Shown here: positions 23,460 to 31,206 of the stretch, in pieces
Position numbering within the stretch: position 1 is the first letter of the stretch
Layout: the number at the start of each line of letters is the position of its first letter
From: Nanobdellota archaeon
GTDB taxonomy: Archaea; Nanobdellota; Nanobdellia; Pacearchaeales; GW2011-AR1
NCBI GenBank assembly: GCA_018817405.1
Contig: JAHITZ010000041.1
Span: 1 to 47,541, forward strand
Length of the DNA: 47,541 nt
Direction: 5' to 3'
Translations under genes and position numbers: made by a program
Notes under the pieces: model-generated
What the model was told of the DNA's origin: nothing
The model's input: only the letters and a program-made list of their open reading frames with translations
Database searches by the model: none

Positions 23460-24401
23460 ATGCCGAAGACATCAAGACCAAGAAAAGGAAGTTTACAGTT
23501 TTGGCCTAGAAAGAGAGCTGCAAAAGTTTTGCCTAGCGCCAACTGGAGACCTATTTCTGCTAAATCTGAAGGACTGCTAGGCTTTGTCGCTTACAAGGTT
23601 GCAATGGCAACTGCAATTGTCAAAGACACAACAGACAAATCAATGACCCAAAACAAACAGATAGCCCTTCCTGTTACAATCCTCGAAGTCCCAAGCATGA
23701 AAATTTTCTCAGTAAGATTTTATAAAAACAACAAGCCACTCACAGAGATAATTGTTTCAAATGAAAAAGAGTTAAAAAGAAAAGTTAGAGTTCCTAAAGA
23801 AGTTAAAAAATTAGATAATGTTCCTGAAGGTTATGATGACATAAGAGTTATTGCTTATTCTTTACCAAAACAAACTTCAATCAAAAAAATACCAGATGTG
23901 ATTGAAATAGCCATCCAGGCAGATAATAAGCTAGAATTTGTTAAAAATTTAATTGGAAAAGAAATATCTCTAGCTGATTTTGTAAAATCAAATCTATTGG
24001 ATGTTCGTGGATTAACAAAAGGCAAGGGAACACAAGGCCCTGTAAAACGGTTTGGTATAACATTAAAAGTTCATAAAACAGAAAAAGGTGTTAGAAGGCC
24101 GGGAAGCATTGGACCATGGCATCCTGCCCGAGTCACATTCCACGTTCCAATGGCTGGCCAGCTGGGTTATTTTTCTCGTTTAGTGTACAACCTCAATGTC
24201 ATCACTTCAGGGAAAATCACAGAATCAGATATAAATCCAAAAGCAGGTTTCAAACACTATGGAAAAATAAAAACTTCTTTCATTATTCTTAAGGGCTCTG
24301 TCCCAGGACCAAAAAAAAGACAGATTTTATTAACTCCAGCATTTAGACCATCAAAAATTCAAGCTAAAAAGAAATTTGAATTTCTGGAGGTCGTGCAATG
24401 A
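23460..24401 (+). CDS. rpl3: Ribosomal protein uL3
   Basis: 313 residues with the archaeal start MPKTSRPRKGSLQFWPRKRA and the conserved GKGTQGPVKRFG and RRPGSIGPWHPARVTFHVPMAGQLGYF segments. uL3 contacts the peptidyl-transferase centre of the large subunit and nucleates early assembly. First gene of the operon. No strong Shine-Dalgarno site precedes the ATG, but the N-terminus is the family's usual one. The stop overlaps the start of the next gene (ATGA). Confidence 0.97.
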   Translation: MPKTSRPRKGSLQFWPRKRAAKVLPSANWRPISAKSEGLLGFVAYKVAMATAIVKDTTDKSMTQNKQIALPVTILEVPSMKIFSVRFYKNNKPLTEIIVSNEKELKRKVRVPKEVKKLDNVPEGYDDIRVIAYSLPKQTSIKKIPDVIEIAIQADNKLEFVKNLIGKEISLADFVKSNLLDVRGLTKGKGTQGPVKRFGITLKVHKTEKGVRRPGSIGPWHPARVTFHVPMAGQLGYFSRLVYNLNVITSGKITESDINPKAGFKHYGKIKTSFIILKGSVPGPKKRQILLTPAFRPSKIQAKKKFEFLEVVQ

Positions 24402-24613
24402 TAAGAACAGAAGCCTATCAGCCCACGCCTAACGCATCAGATATACCTGCCCCACTCAAGCACTACGAATTGGCTATGTTCCCTAGGCTAACAGTCCGAT
24501 ACGGCATAAATCCAGCTATGGGAGATCTCTTGAAAACCTTAATATCTGGAAGCGGAGCGCCCGATAGGATAGCACACAAAGTCTTAGATAAAGTAGGAGA
24601 AGACGCAGAATGA
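24398..24613 (+). CDS. Unknown 71-aa protein inserted between uL3 and uL4
   Basis: Not recognised. It has a Pro-rich N-terminus (AYQPTPNASDIPAPLKHYEL) and a helical second half (NPAMGDLLKTLISGSGAPDR, HKVLDKVGEDAE). Overlaps of 4 nt with both uL3 (ATGA) and uL4 (ATGA) show it is translated as part of the operon. It is less Lys-rich than the ribosomal proteins. One of ten such insertions in this operon. Confidence 0.78.
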   Translation: MIRTEAYQPTPNASDIPAPLKHYELAMFPRLTVRYGINPAMGDLLKTLISGSGAPDRIAHKVLDKVGEDAE

Positions 24614-25389
24614 AAACCACCCTCTACAACTCAAAAGGCGAGAAAAAATCTCAAGTTGAACTCCCAGAACTTTTCAGCACAAAAGTTAGAGAAGACATTG
24701 TTCAAAAATATTTTGAAGCAGACAAGTTTATACAACCTTATGCATCATTTGTCGAGGCTGGAAAAAGACAATCAGCTTCAGGAACAATCTCCCACAAAAG
24801 ACATGATTGGAAAGGACATTATGGTCGTGGAATCTCTCGTATTCCTAGAAAAACAATGTCACGTAGAGGAACTCAGTTTATCTGGGTTGGTGCAAACGCT
24901 CCAGGAACAAGGGGTGGAAGACGAGCACATCCACCAAAAGGAATCGGCAAGGAAAAAAAGATAAACAAAAAAGAGATTACCTTAGCTTTTAACTCTGCCT
25001 TTGCTGCAACAGGACAAAAACATTACATATTGAAAAGATATTCAAGTTTAGAAAAAATTAACTCTGTTCCGTTTGTCATTGAATCACTTCCAAAAAAAAC
25101 AAAAGACCTCATTCAATTAATTAAACAAATACTCGACAATGCTTTTAATTTAGCATTTAAGAAAAAAACAGTCAGAGCAGGCAAGGGAAAACTCCGAGGA
25201 AGAAAGTACAAATCAAACGCAGGGGGTTTGATTATCATAGGAAACGAAGAAAAAGCAAAGTTCTCTGGAATTGAAGTTAAACATTTAAACAACATAACAA
25301 TTTCTGATTTATATCCCTTAGGAAGACTGACAATTTACACAAAGAAAGCTTTGGAAGAACTAAATGGAGAAAACAAAAACAAAAAATGA
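24610..25389 (+). CDS. rpl4: Ribosomal protein uL4
   Basis: 259 residues, the archaeal/eukaryotic long form. Seen: FVEAGKRQSASGTISHKRHD, GISRIPRKTMSRRGTQFIWV and GTRGGRRAHPPKG form the extended loop that reaches into the exit tunnel; KLRGRKYKSNAGGLIIIG is near the C-terminal part. Structural protein of the large subunit. It overlaps its neighbours by 4 nt on each side, indicating coupled translation. Confidence 0.96.
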   Translation: MKTTLYNSKGEKKSQVELPELFSTKVREDIVQKYFEADKFIQPYASFVEAGKRQSASGTISHKRHDWKGHYGRGISRIPRKTMSRRGTQFIWVGANAPGTRGGRRAHPPKGIGKEKKINKKEITLAFNSAFAATGQKHYILKRYSSLEKINSVPFVIESLPKKTKDLIQLIKQILDNAFNLAFKKKTVRAGKGKLRGRKYKSNAGGLIIIGNEEKAKFSGIEVKHLNNITISDLYPLGRLTIYTKKALEELNGENKNKK

Positions 25390-25628
25390 TACTAAAACCA
25401 ATAACCTCAGAAAAAGCAGTAAAACTAGTTGACTTAGACAATACTCTAATCTTCAAAGTTGAAAAAAAAGAGACAAAAGAAACAATTAAAAAAGAAGTTG
25501 AAAAAATATTTAATGTAAAAGTTGATAAAGTAAGAACATTGATAAGACAAAACAAAAAATATGCTTATGTAAAATTCGCAAAGGCCAATCCGGCAATCGA
25601 CATTGCGACAAAGCTGGGGATGATATAA
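25386..25628 (+). CDS. rpl23: Ribosomal protein uL23
   Basis: 80 residues, normal archaeal length. ILKPITSEKAVKLVDLDNTL and FNVKVDKVRTLIRQNKKYAYVKF are characteristic. uL23 sits at the tunnel exit and docks SRP and the Sec translocon. It starts with an ATGA overlap with uL4. Confidence 0.95.
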   Translation: MILKPITSEKAVKLVDLDNTLIFKVEKKETKETIKKEVEKIFNVKVDKVRTLIRQNKKYAYVKFAKANPAIDIATKLGMI

Positions 25629-25630
25629 AA

Positions 25631-25816
25631 ATGAGAAAAATAAAAGGAAATAAATTAATCAGTAATGCAGCAGACTTAGAAAACCTTAATGTTGGAGAAG
25701 ATTATGCAGGAAAGATATACGAGCCAAACGATCCAGAATATAAAGATAAAATAAAACCTACCGTAGAAGCAGGAATGGTGAGTAGGAGGATAACAGAAAA
25801 ATGGGAAAACGAATAG
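25631..25816 (+). CDS. Unknown 61-aa protein between uL23 and uL2
   Basis: Not recognised. A small acidic/basic mix (NAADLENLNVGEDYAGKIYE, PNDPEYKDKIKPTVEAG) with no Cys or membrane segment. Its last 16 nt overlap the uL2 start, and its coding sequence contains the AGGAGG site that would serve uL2. Translation of this frame may therefore affect access to the uL2 start. Start ATG lies 2 nt after the uL23 stop. Confidence 0.65.
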   Translation: MRKIKGNKLISNAADLENLNVGEDYAGKIYEPNDPEYKDKIKPTVEAGMVSRRITEKWENE

Positions 25817-26502
25817 TTTCACAGGCTAGAGGAAAAGGCTCACTTACTTACAGAGTCAGGAAAAAAGCCTTTAACAAAAAAATAGGTTATCCTTCTACGG
25901 CAAAAACAGGAGATGCAGAAATAATTGCAATCATTCATTCTGCAGCCCACTCCGCTCCTTTAATGAAAGTTCTCATAGACAATCAAACTTTTTACAACCC
26001 CGCATTCAACCAAGCATTTGTCGGACAGAAAATACACATGGGGGATAAAGCAGACGAAGGAAACGTCACCGCCTTGAAACATATTCAACAAGGAACACAG
26101 ATTTATAACATTGAACGAAACCCCGGAGATGGCGGCAAAATGATAAGAACAGCAGGGTCTTCCGCAGTTGTAACAAAAAAACTTGAAAATAAGAAAGTCA
26201 CAATAACAATGCCCAACAAAAAACAGATAATCCTAAACGAAAATTGCAGGGCGACAATTGGTATTATTGCTGGAGACGGACGGCTCAACAAACCTCTTGT
26301 AAAGGCAGGTACAAAATACTATAAAATGAAGGCCAAAAGTAAACTCTGGCCAAGAGTTTCTGCAGTCGCAGTAAATGCAGTTGACCATCCATTCGGTTCT
26401 GGCCGAGGAAAAAACGTCGGATCTAAAATTGCAAAAAGAAATGCTCCTCCAGGAAGAAAAGTCGGTCACATTCGCCCAAGAAGGACAGGATATAGAAAAT
26501 AA
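25801..26502 (+). CDS. rpl2: Ribosomal protein uL2
   Basis: 233 residues, archaeal form. MGKRIVSQARGKGSLTYRVR, PGDGGKMIRTAGSSAVVTKK and SAVAVNAVDHPFGSGRGKNV are diagnostic; the His in VDHPFG is the conserved residue near the peptidyl-transferase centre. Structural core of the large subunit. The AGGAGG site ten bases upstream supports this start. Confidence 0.97.
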   Translation: MGKRIVSQARGKGSLTYRVRKKAFNKKIGYPSTAKTGDAEIIAIIHSAAHSAPLMKVLIDNQTFYNPAFNQAFVGQKIHMGDKADEGNVTALKHIQQGTQIYNIERNPGDGGKMIRTAGSSAVVTKKLENKKVTITMPNKKQIILNENCRATIGIIAGDGRLNKPLVKAGTKYYKMKAKSKLWPRVSAVAVNAVDHPFGSGRGKNVGSKIAKRNAPPGRKVGHIRPRRTGYRK

Positions 26503-26503
26503 A

Positions 26504-26920
26504 ATGGCACACAAAAAGAAACAAAAAGAACAAGTAAGAAGAAAGGAATTGATTTACAGAGGCAAAACCCTTGAAGAACTAAAAACCCTCGACGTTCGCG
26601 AATCTGCAAAATTCTTGCCTTCCCGCAGCAGGAGATCAGTAATAAGGAATTTTCAGACAATAGAAAAATTCATAAAAAGGTGCGAAAAGAAAGTAGCAAA
26701 GAATAAGAAAATCAAGACACATTTAAGGGACTTAATTATTGTCCCTCAATTAGTTGGTTCAACCGTTGGAATCTACAACGGTAAAAATTTCCAAGAAGTT
26801 TCAATCGTAGTTGAAATGATTGGTCATACTCTTGGAGAATTTGCTCCAACCAGAACAAGAGTAAATCACGGAAGCGCAGGAATCGGAGCAACTAAATCCT
26901 CCCGCGCCCAGAAGAAATAA
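26504..26920 (+). CDS. rps19: Ribosomal protein uS19
   Basis: 138 residues from the ATG two bases after the uL2 stop; a longer in-frame start at 26375 is inside uL2 and is rejected. ELIYRGKTLEELKTLDVRES, FLPSRSRRSV, and the C-terminal VEMIGHTLGEFAPTRTRVNH...GIGATKSSRAQKK identify the archaeal protein. It lies in the head of the small subunit. Confidence 0.96.
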   Translation: MAHKKKQKEQVRRKELIYRGKTLEELKTLDVRESAKFLPSRSRRSVIRNFQTIEKFIKRCEKKVAKNKKIKTHLRDLIIVPQLVGSTVGIYNGKNFQEVSIVVEMIGHTLGEFAPTRTRVNHGSAGIGATKSSRAQKK

Positions 26921-26922
26921 AA

Positions 26923-27543
26923 ATGACAGACGAAACAACTAAACCAAAAACAGAAGAAAAGAAAAAAATAGAGGCAAAACCCTTGCCGGTTGATAAGGAA
27001 AAAGCTAGAGAGATAGAAGAAAAGATGAAGGAAGAAAAAGTCAAGTCTATTCCCCCATCCAACGAAACAGAAGAAAAAGCCAAAGAAAAAACAGAAGACA
27101 AAAAAGAACCGGTAAAACAGGAAATCAAGAAAAAAGAAGAAGCAATTGCAAAAGGAGCAGCTCTTCCCATATCAAAGAAGCATAGCATCTACATCTGCAG
27201 GCTCATAAAAAACAAATCAATTGACCAAGCAATTTCCGAATTAGAGCAAGTAATTAAACTGAAAAAAGTCGTTCCCTTCAAAGGCGAAATCCCCCATAGA
27301 AAAGGCATGGGCCCTGGAAGATATCCTGTTAAAGCTGCAGGTTATTTTATTAATTTACTAAAAGGTCTGAAAGGAAATGCGATTACTAATGGTCTTGAGT
27401 TAGAAAAAACAAAAATCTGTCTTGGTAGTGCAACATGGGCAAACAGGCCGATGCGTCGCGGCGGCCGTTTAGCAAAAAGAACAAATGTTTTGTTAAAGGC
27501 AAAGGAATTTGAAGAAAAAACAATGAAGGAGGGGAAGAAATAA
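26923..27543 (+). CDS. rpl22: Ribosomal protein uL22 with a long charged N-terminal extension
   Basis: 206 residues; the conserved uL22 core (AAYICRLIKNK-type helix SIYICRLIKNKSIDQAISEL, FKGEIPHRKGMGPGRYPVKA, SATWANRPMRRGGRLAKRTN) starts near residue 80. The first roughly 75 residues are a Lys/Glu-rich extension without homology, probably disordered on the ribosome surface. uL22 lines the nascent-chain tunnel with its long beta-hairpin. The extension is unusual compared with typical archaeal uL22 (about 150 residues). Confidence 0.93.
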   Translation: MTDETTKPKTEEKKKIEAKPLPVDKEKAREIEEKMKEEKVKSIPPSNETEEKAKEKTEDKKEPVKQEIKKKEEAIAKGAALPISKKHSIYICRLIKNKSIDQAISELEQVIKLKKVVPFKGEIPHRKGMGPGRYPVKAAGYFINLLKGLKGNAITNGLELEKTKICLGSATWANRPMRRGGRLAKRTNVLLKAKEFEEKTMKEGKK

Positions 27544-27544
27544 A

Positions 27545-27763
27545 ATGATAAGGATGAAAGGATGCGTGCAAATCCGAGAGGAGATAGAAGAAGCAGAGCA
27601 ATTAACTGACGATGGAAGATACCAAGAAGCAAGAGACGCCATTAGGACAGCAGAATTAATGTTATCTGGTTATGCTTCCTGGAGATATGGAAAGGGAGTT
27701 AGTGTGCTTCAAGAGGAAATTAGCCAGGTAAATCAACAAATAGATGAGGGGGAAAAGAAATAA
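27545..27763 (+). CDS. Unknown 72-aa helical-hairpin protein between uL22 and uS3
   Basis: Not recognised. A two-helix pattern (EEIEEAEQLTDDGRYQEARD, then SVLQEEISQVNQQIDEGEKK) with a TPR-like first half and an aromatic turn (YASWRYG). The single gap base after uL22 and the single base before uS3 indicate co-transcription. Its 3' end carries the GAGGGGG-type site used by uS3. Confidence 0.72.
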   Translation: MIRMKGCVQIREEIEEAEQLTDDGRYQEARDAIRTAELMLSGYASWRYGKGVSVLQEEISQVNQQIDEGEKK

Positions 27764-27764
27764 A

Positions 27765-28490
27765 ATGGAAGAAAAAAAATTTGTAGCATTCAAAAAAGAC
27801 GAATTAAAAGTCAGAGAACACATTAAGAACTCTTTAGGCAAAGGAAGGATTAGTGCAGTAAATATTGAATACACTCCGGTCGGAGAAAAAATTAGGGTAT
27901 TTACTTCTCGTCCAGGGATAATAATTGGTAGAAAAGGTGAAAAAATAGAAGAGTTAACAAAAGTACTGAAGAGAAAATTTAACCTCGACAACCCGCACAT
28001 TGAAATTGTAGAAATTAAAGAACCTCTATTAGACGCCCAGTTAGTTGCAGATGAAATCGCTCTATTGTTAGAACGCAGAGGATCATTGAAATTCAAAGTC
28101 ATAGCATACAAAATGCTGCAGCAGATCATTAATGCCGGCGCTTTGGGAACAGAGATTGTCTTGTCTGGAAAACTTCCAAGCGATAGAGCAAGGACATGGA
28201 GATTCACCCACGGCTATTTGAAAAAAACAGGCGAGCCTGCAAAGATAGTAGATCGCGCTCAAAGTCAAGGCACAACAATTTCAGGAGTTGTTGGAGTGCA
28301 GATAAGCATCTTAAAACCAGACGCAGAACTAAGCGACCAAATCAAAGTCAACGAAGAAATGAGACAAAAAATTAAAATCACTTCAGAAGAATTAGCACAA
28401 GCCGATAAAGAAAAAGAAGAAGAAAAAACAAAACCAACTCAAAAGAAAACAGTCAAAAAGACAACAAAGAAAAAGAAGGGGGTGAAATAA
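27765..28490 (+). CDS. rps3: Ribosomal protein uS3
   Basis: 241 residues from ATG 27765; an in-frame GTG/ATG at 27744 would overlap the preceding gene and lacks the family's N-terminus. The KH domain (RPGIIIGRKGEKIEELTKVL) and the C-terminal domain (LPSDRARTWRFTHGYLKKTGEP, then SGVVGVQISILKPDAEL) are clear. It sits at the mRNA entry site and has helicase-like function. A Lys/Thr-rich tail of about 25 residues follows. Confidence 0.96.
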   Translation: MEEKKFVAFKKDELKVREHIKNSLGKGRISAVNIEYTPVGEKIRVFTSRPGIIIGRKGEKIEELTKVLKRKFNLDNPHIEIVEIKEPLLDAQLVADEIALLLERRGSLKFKVIAYKMLQQIINAGALGTEIVLSGKLPSDRARTWRFTHGYLKKTGEPAKIVDRAQSQGTTISGVVGVQISILKPDAELSDQIKVNEEMRQKIKITSEELAQADKEKEEEKTKPTQKKTVKKTTKKKKGVK

Positions 28491-28720
28491 TGCCTATCCT
28501 AAAATCAAAAGAAATAGCAAAGATGAGTGAAAAAGACAGAAAAGACAAACTAAAAGAATTAAAATTAGAACTAGTCCGGGCAAATGTCACAGCAAACAGG
28601 ACAAATGCCAAAACCAAAGAGCTTAAAAGGGCAATTTCAAGATTATTAACAATGATGAACACACAAAAAACAAAGTCAACAAATCCTCTCACAAGAGAGG
28701 GGGAGTTGAAAAAGAAATAA
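28490..28720 (+). CDS. rpl29: Ribosomal protein uL29
   Basis: 76 residues, a two-helix protein (KSKEIAKMSEKDRKDKLKEL and ELVRANVTANRTNAKTKELK) typical of uL29, near the tunnel exit. TAATG overlaps with uS3 and the SUI1 gene show translational coupling. The C-terminus is slightly longer than usual. Confidence 0.9.
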   Translation: MPILKSKEIAKMSEKDRKDKLKELKLELVRANVTANRTNAKTKELKRAISRLLTMMNTQKTKSTNPLTREGELKKK

Positions 28721-29016
28721 TGGATTCAGACGAATTCGGTCTACCAACAGAAACCGATGTGTTTGAGGAAATCGCAAAGAGCGAACAGCAGATAAAAGTG
28801 ACAACCCAGACAAGGAGATACGGAAAAAAAATAACACTTGTCGAGGGTTTTGACAAGCATGTAGACATCAAGGCAACTGCAAAACGCCTTAAAGAAGAAC
28901 TAGCCTGCGGCGGCACTGCAAAAAACGGTGTTGTTGAACTGCAAGGAGACCACAGAAAAAAAGTAAAGCCCATCCTTGTTAAGTTGGGATTTGCAGAAGA
29001 AGTAATAAGCGATTAA
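28720..29016 (+). CDS. Translation initiation factor aIF1 (SUI1)
   Basis: 98 residues. QQIKVTTQTRRYGKKITLVE, HVDIKATAKRLKEELACGGT and VVELQGDHRKKVKPILVKLGF match eIF1/SUI1 proteins, which check start-codon recognition on the small subunit. It occupies its usual archaeal position after uL29. The next canonical gene in many archaea (rnp1, the Rpp29 subunit of RNase P) is missing here; uS17 follows after 19 nt. Confidence 0.95.
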   Translation: MDSDEFGLPTETDVFEEIAKSEQQIKVTTQTRRYGKKITLVEGFDKHVDIKATAKRLKEELACGGTAKNGVVELQGDHRKKVKPILVKLGFAEEVISD

Positions 29017-29035
29017 ATCCACATCAAGGTAAAAA

Positions 29036-29419
29036 ATGAAAGAAAAAGCAAAGAAAACAGCGAAAGCAGTAGAAACAATAGAAAAGGAATTAAAAGAAAC
29101 AAAAAACCCAGTGAAAACTCCTGGAATTTCCACAAGGGGAAGAACATTTCAAGGTAGAGTTACAAGAAAATTTCCTAAAAGAGTCAGCATTGAATTTGAA
29201 CGCACAATTAAAATTCCCAAATACGAGCGTTTCCTAAAGAAAAAAACAAGAATCCACGCCCGCTTGCCCGATACAATGGCAGACCAAATTCATGTCGGAG
29301 ATTTTATCAAAGTCCAGGAATGCCGTCCACTAAGCAAGATAATTCATTTTATTATTATTGAGAAACTCAAGTCCGTATATCCAGAAAACTCGAATGAAAA
29401 AGAGGAGGAAGGGAAATGA
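29036..29419 (+). CDS. rps17: Ribosomal protein uS17
   Basis: 127 residues. A basic N-terminal extension (about 35 residues) precedes the OB-fold core: GRTFQGRVTRKFPKRVSIEF, RTIKIPKYERFLKKKTRIHA and GDFIKVQECRPLSKIIHFII. A primary 16S rRNA binder. It ends in a Glu/Lys-rich tail and overlaps the next gene by an ATGA. Confidence 0.95.
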   Translation: MKEKAKKTAKAVETIEKELKETKNPVKTPGISTRGRTFQGRVTRKFPKRVSIEFERTIKIPKYERFLKKKTRIHARLPDTMADQIHVGDFIKVQECRPLSKIIHFIIIEKLKSVYPENSNEKEEEGK

Positions 29420-29688
29420 AAAAACTAATTAGAAGTTTAGATAGAACTGAGAAAATGGTAGACAGATACTGCCTATCTTCTCTTTACAACGCAGATAGAA
29501 ATAGAATTCCCAAGGTAGCAAGAGCTTTAAAAGATGCCGAGAAAGATGTAACGGCTTTTATCCAAAAATATAACAGTTTTCGCGGATTTTCACGAGTTGA
29601 AACACAAATTATAGACATGTGGGAATTTATTGACCGCACTCGGTCTTATGTTGATAGTATGAAACAATCGGAGGGGGTGGCAGCATAA
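29416..29688 (+). CDS. Unknown 90-aa helical protein after uS17
   Basis: Not recognised. Predicted all-helical (LDRTEKMVDRYCLSSLYNAD, VARALKDAEKDVTAFIQKYN, ETQIIDMWEFIDRTRSYVDS), with one Cys and many aromatic and Arg residues. ATGA overlap with uS17 and a TAAAATG junction with the next gene place it in the operon. Confidence 0.72.
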   Translation: MKKLIRSLDRTEKMVDRYCLSSLYNADRNRIPKVARALKDAEKDVTAFIQKYNSFRGFSRVETQIIDMWEFIDRTRSYVDSMKQSEGVAA

Positions 29689-29689
29689 A

Positions 29690-30049
29690 ATGGCAAAACA
29701 AGAATTACATTTAGAGATCAGTTTTGAAAAATCGAGAAATTTAGGAAGTCTCCAAGAATACACAGCAACCGAATTAACAGAACCAGCAAATAACTCAGAT
29801 TACGTATTTGGAACTGTTAATTCTGGGAATACAAGAGGAGGATATTCTGGATTAGCAAGAAAATTAGCACCAAAACTAGAGAGGGGTTGCATAAAACAAG
29901 TTGTAATTAGGCCTGGAAGATCACACAACCGCAACAAATTTCAGATAATCCCTGCCTCAAGAAATGAATTAAGTGTAATTCAAAAACACCTCTCAAAAAA
30001 AGGAATTGACGTAACTATTAATCTGGTGGGAGAAGGACAGGTAGCATAA
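29690..30049 (+). CDS. Unknown 119-aa protein before uL14
   Basis: Not recognised. A mixed strand/helix protein (GTVNSGNTRGGYSGLARKLA, GCIKQVVIRPGRSHNRNKFQ, LSKKGIDVTINLVGEGQVA) with a basic, Asn/Ser-rich middle. It could bind RNA (inference). A GGAGGGGG site upstream and the single-base gaps on both sides show operon membership. Both this and the preceding gene fill the gap between uS17 and uL14, which are normally adjacent. Confidence 0.74.
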   Translation: MAKQELHLEISFEKSRNLGSLQEYTATELTEPANNSDYVFGTVNSGNTRGGYSGLARKLAPKLERGCIKQVVIRPGRSHNRNKFQIIPASRNELSVIQKHLSKKGIDVTINLVGEGQVA

Positions 30050-30050
30050 A

Positions 30051-30476
30051 ATGGCAAAATCAAAAATAATCTCAGGAAAGGCAATAAGCGCAAAAGCAAC
30101 ACGCGGTTTAAACATCGGCAGTATGGTTTTAGCTAGTGACAATAGCGGAGCAAGAGTAGTAAGAATCACCGGAGTTAAACATGGAAAATCCACAAAAAAA
30201 AGACAGCAATATGCAAAGCTTGCTGATTGGGTCAAAGTTTCTGTTCGGGCGGGAAAGCCAGATATGAAAGGACAGGTTTTTGATGCCGTTGTAATCCGAC
30301 AAAGAAAACCATGCAGACGCCTCACCGGAGAAAGAATCTGTTTTGAAGACAATGCTGTCGCACTTCTCAAAGATGACAAAGGAAATCCAAAGGGCACTCA
30401 AATTAAAGGTCCTGTTGCAAGGGAGGTACAAGAGCGCTGGCAGCAAGTTGCTAAAATTGCTCAGTTTGTATTATGA
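30051..30476 (+). CDS. rpl14: Ribosomal protein uL14
   Basis: 141 residues. ISAKATRGLNIGSMVLASDN, SGARVVRITGVKH, VRAGKPDMKGQVFDAVVIRQ and VCFED-type ICFEDNAVALLKDDKGNPKG identify archaeal uL14, at the subunit interface. Starts one base after the preceding stop; its stop overlaps the next start (ATGA). Confidence 0.96.
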   Translation: MAKSKIISGKAISAKATRGLNIGSMVLASDNSGARVVRITGVKHGKSTKKRQQYAKLADWVKVSVRAGKPDMKGQVFDAVVIRQRKPCRRLTGERICFEDNAVALLKDDKGNPKGTQIKGPVAREVQERWQQVAKIAQFVL

Positions 30477-30763
30477 AATTCACAAGTATACTACATACAG
30501 TAAGGGATGCAATCGCACCTTCAAAAAGTGCACAATTAGTAAGTCAATGGATTACACGAATGAGAGACGGTCTAGCTGAAATTGCTAATTATCAGGGAAA
30601 CGGAATGAAAGACGAGGCAACCGAATCATGGAGAAATATAAGGTTAGCACCGCTATCAATAAGGAACCGTTTACAAGAACAAGGGGCTTCAGGCCATTAT
30701 CTGAGAAGAGTAGATCTTTTTGTATCTCAACAACCAGAATATGGAGGACACAGCATAAAATGA
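30473..30763 (+). CDS. Unknown 96-aa protein between uL14 and uL24
   Basis: Not recognised. Helical with a basic C-terminal half (RDAIAPSKSAQLVSQWITRM, RDGLAEIANYQGNGMKDEAT, RNRLQEQGASGHYLRRVDLF). Overlaps uL14 and uL24 by ATGA. A GGAGGA site within its 3' end probably serves uL24. Aromatic and Gln content differs from the Lys-rich ribosomal proteins. Confidence 0.72.
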   Translation: MKFTSILHTVRDAIAPSKSAQLVSQWITRMRDGLAEIANYQGNGMKDEATESWRNIRLAPLSIRNRLQEQGASGHYLRRVDLFVSQQPEYGGHSIK

Positions 30764-31206
30764 AAAGTAAATTCTCAACTTCATGGATAAGCAGCAAACA
30801 ACCTCGCAAGCAGCGCAAATACAAAGCAAACGCTCCACTTCACACAAAGCATAAGTTTTTAAGTGCCCAACTTTCAAAAGAATTAAGAAAGAAACATGGC
30901 AAGAGAAACATCCCTTTAAGAAAAGGCGATGAAGTGCTTGTTATGCGCGGCAGTTTCAAAAAGAAAAAAGCAAAAGTTGCAACCATTGATTTGAAACGAA
31001 CAAGAATTGCTTTAGAAAACATTCAGAGAACAAAGAAAGACGGAACAAAAGTCAATGTTTATTTCCATCCTTCATCTCTACAAATTCAAACTCTAAATAT
31101 AGACGACAAAAAAAGAATTGCCATCTTAGATAGAACAAAGAAACAAATTCAAAAAACAAAGCCAGGGGAGGAAAGTAAAAATGCACCAAACAAGGTCTCA
31201 GGTTAA
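30760..31206 (+). CDS. rpl24: Ribosomal protein uL24
   Basis: 148 residues from ATG 30760, supported by GGAGGA upstream; the longer frame starting at 30628 lies inside the previous gene. STSWISSKQPRKQRKYKANA, NIPLRKGDEVLVMRGSFKKK and TKVNVYFHPSSLQIQ (KOW motif) identify it. Assembly initiator of the large subunit. Its tail overlaps the eS4 gene by 26 nt. Confidence 0.95.
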   Translation: MKSKFSTSWISSKQPRKQRKYKANAPLHTKHKFLSAQLSKELRKKHGKRNIPLRKGDEVLVMRGSFKKKKAKVATIDLKRTRIALENIQRTKKDGTKVNVYFHPSSLQIQTLNIDDKKRIAILDRTKKQIQKTKPGEESKNAPNKVSG

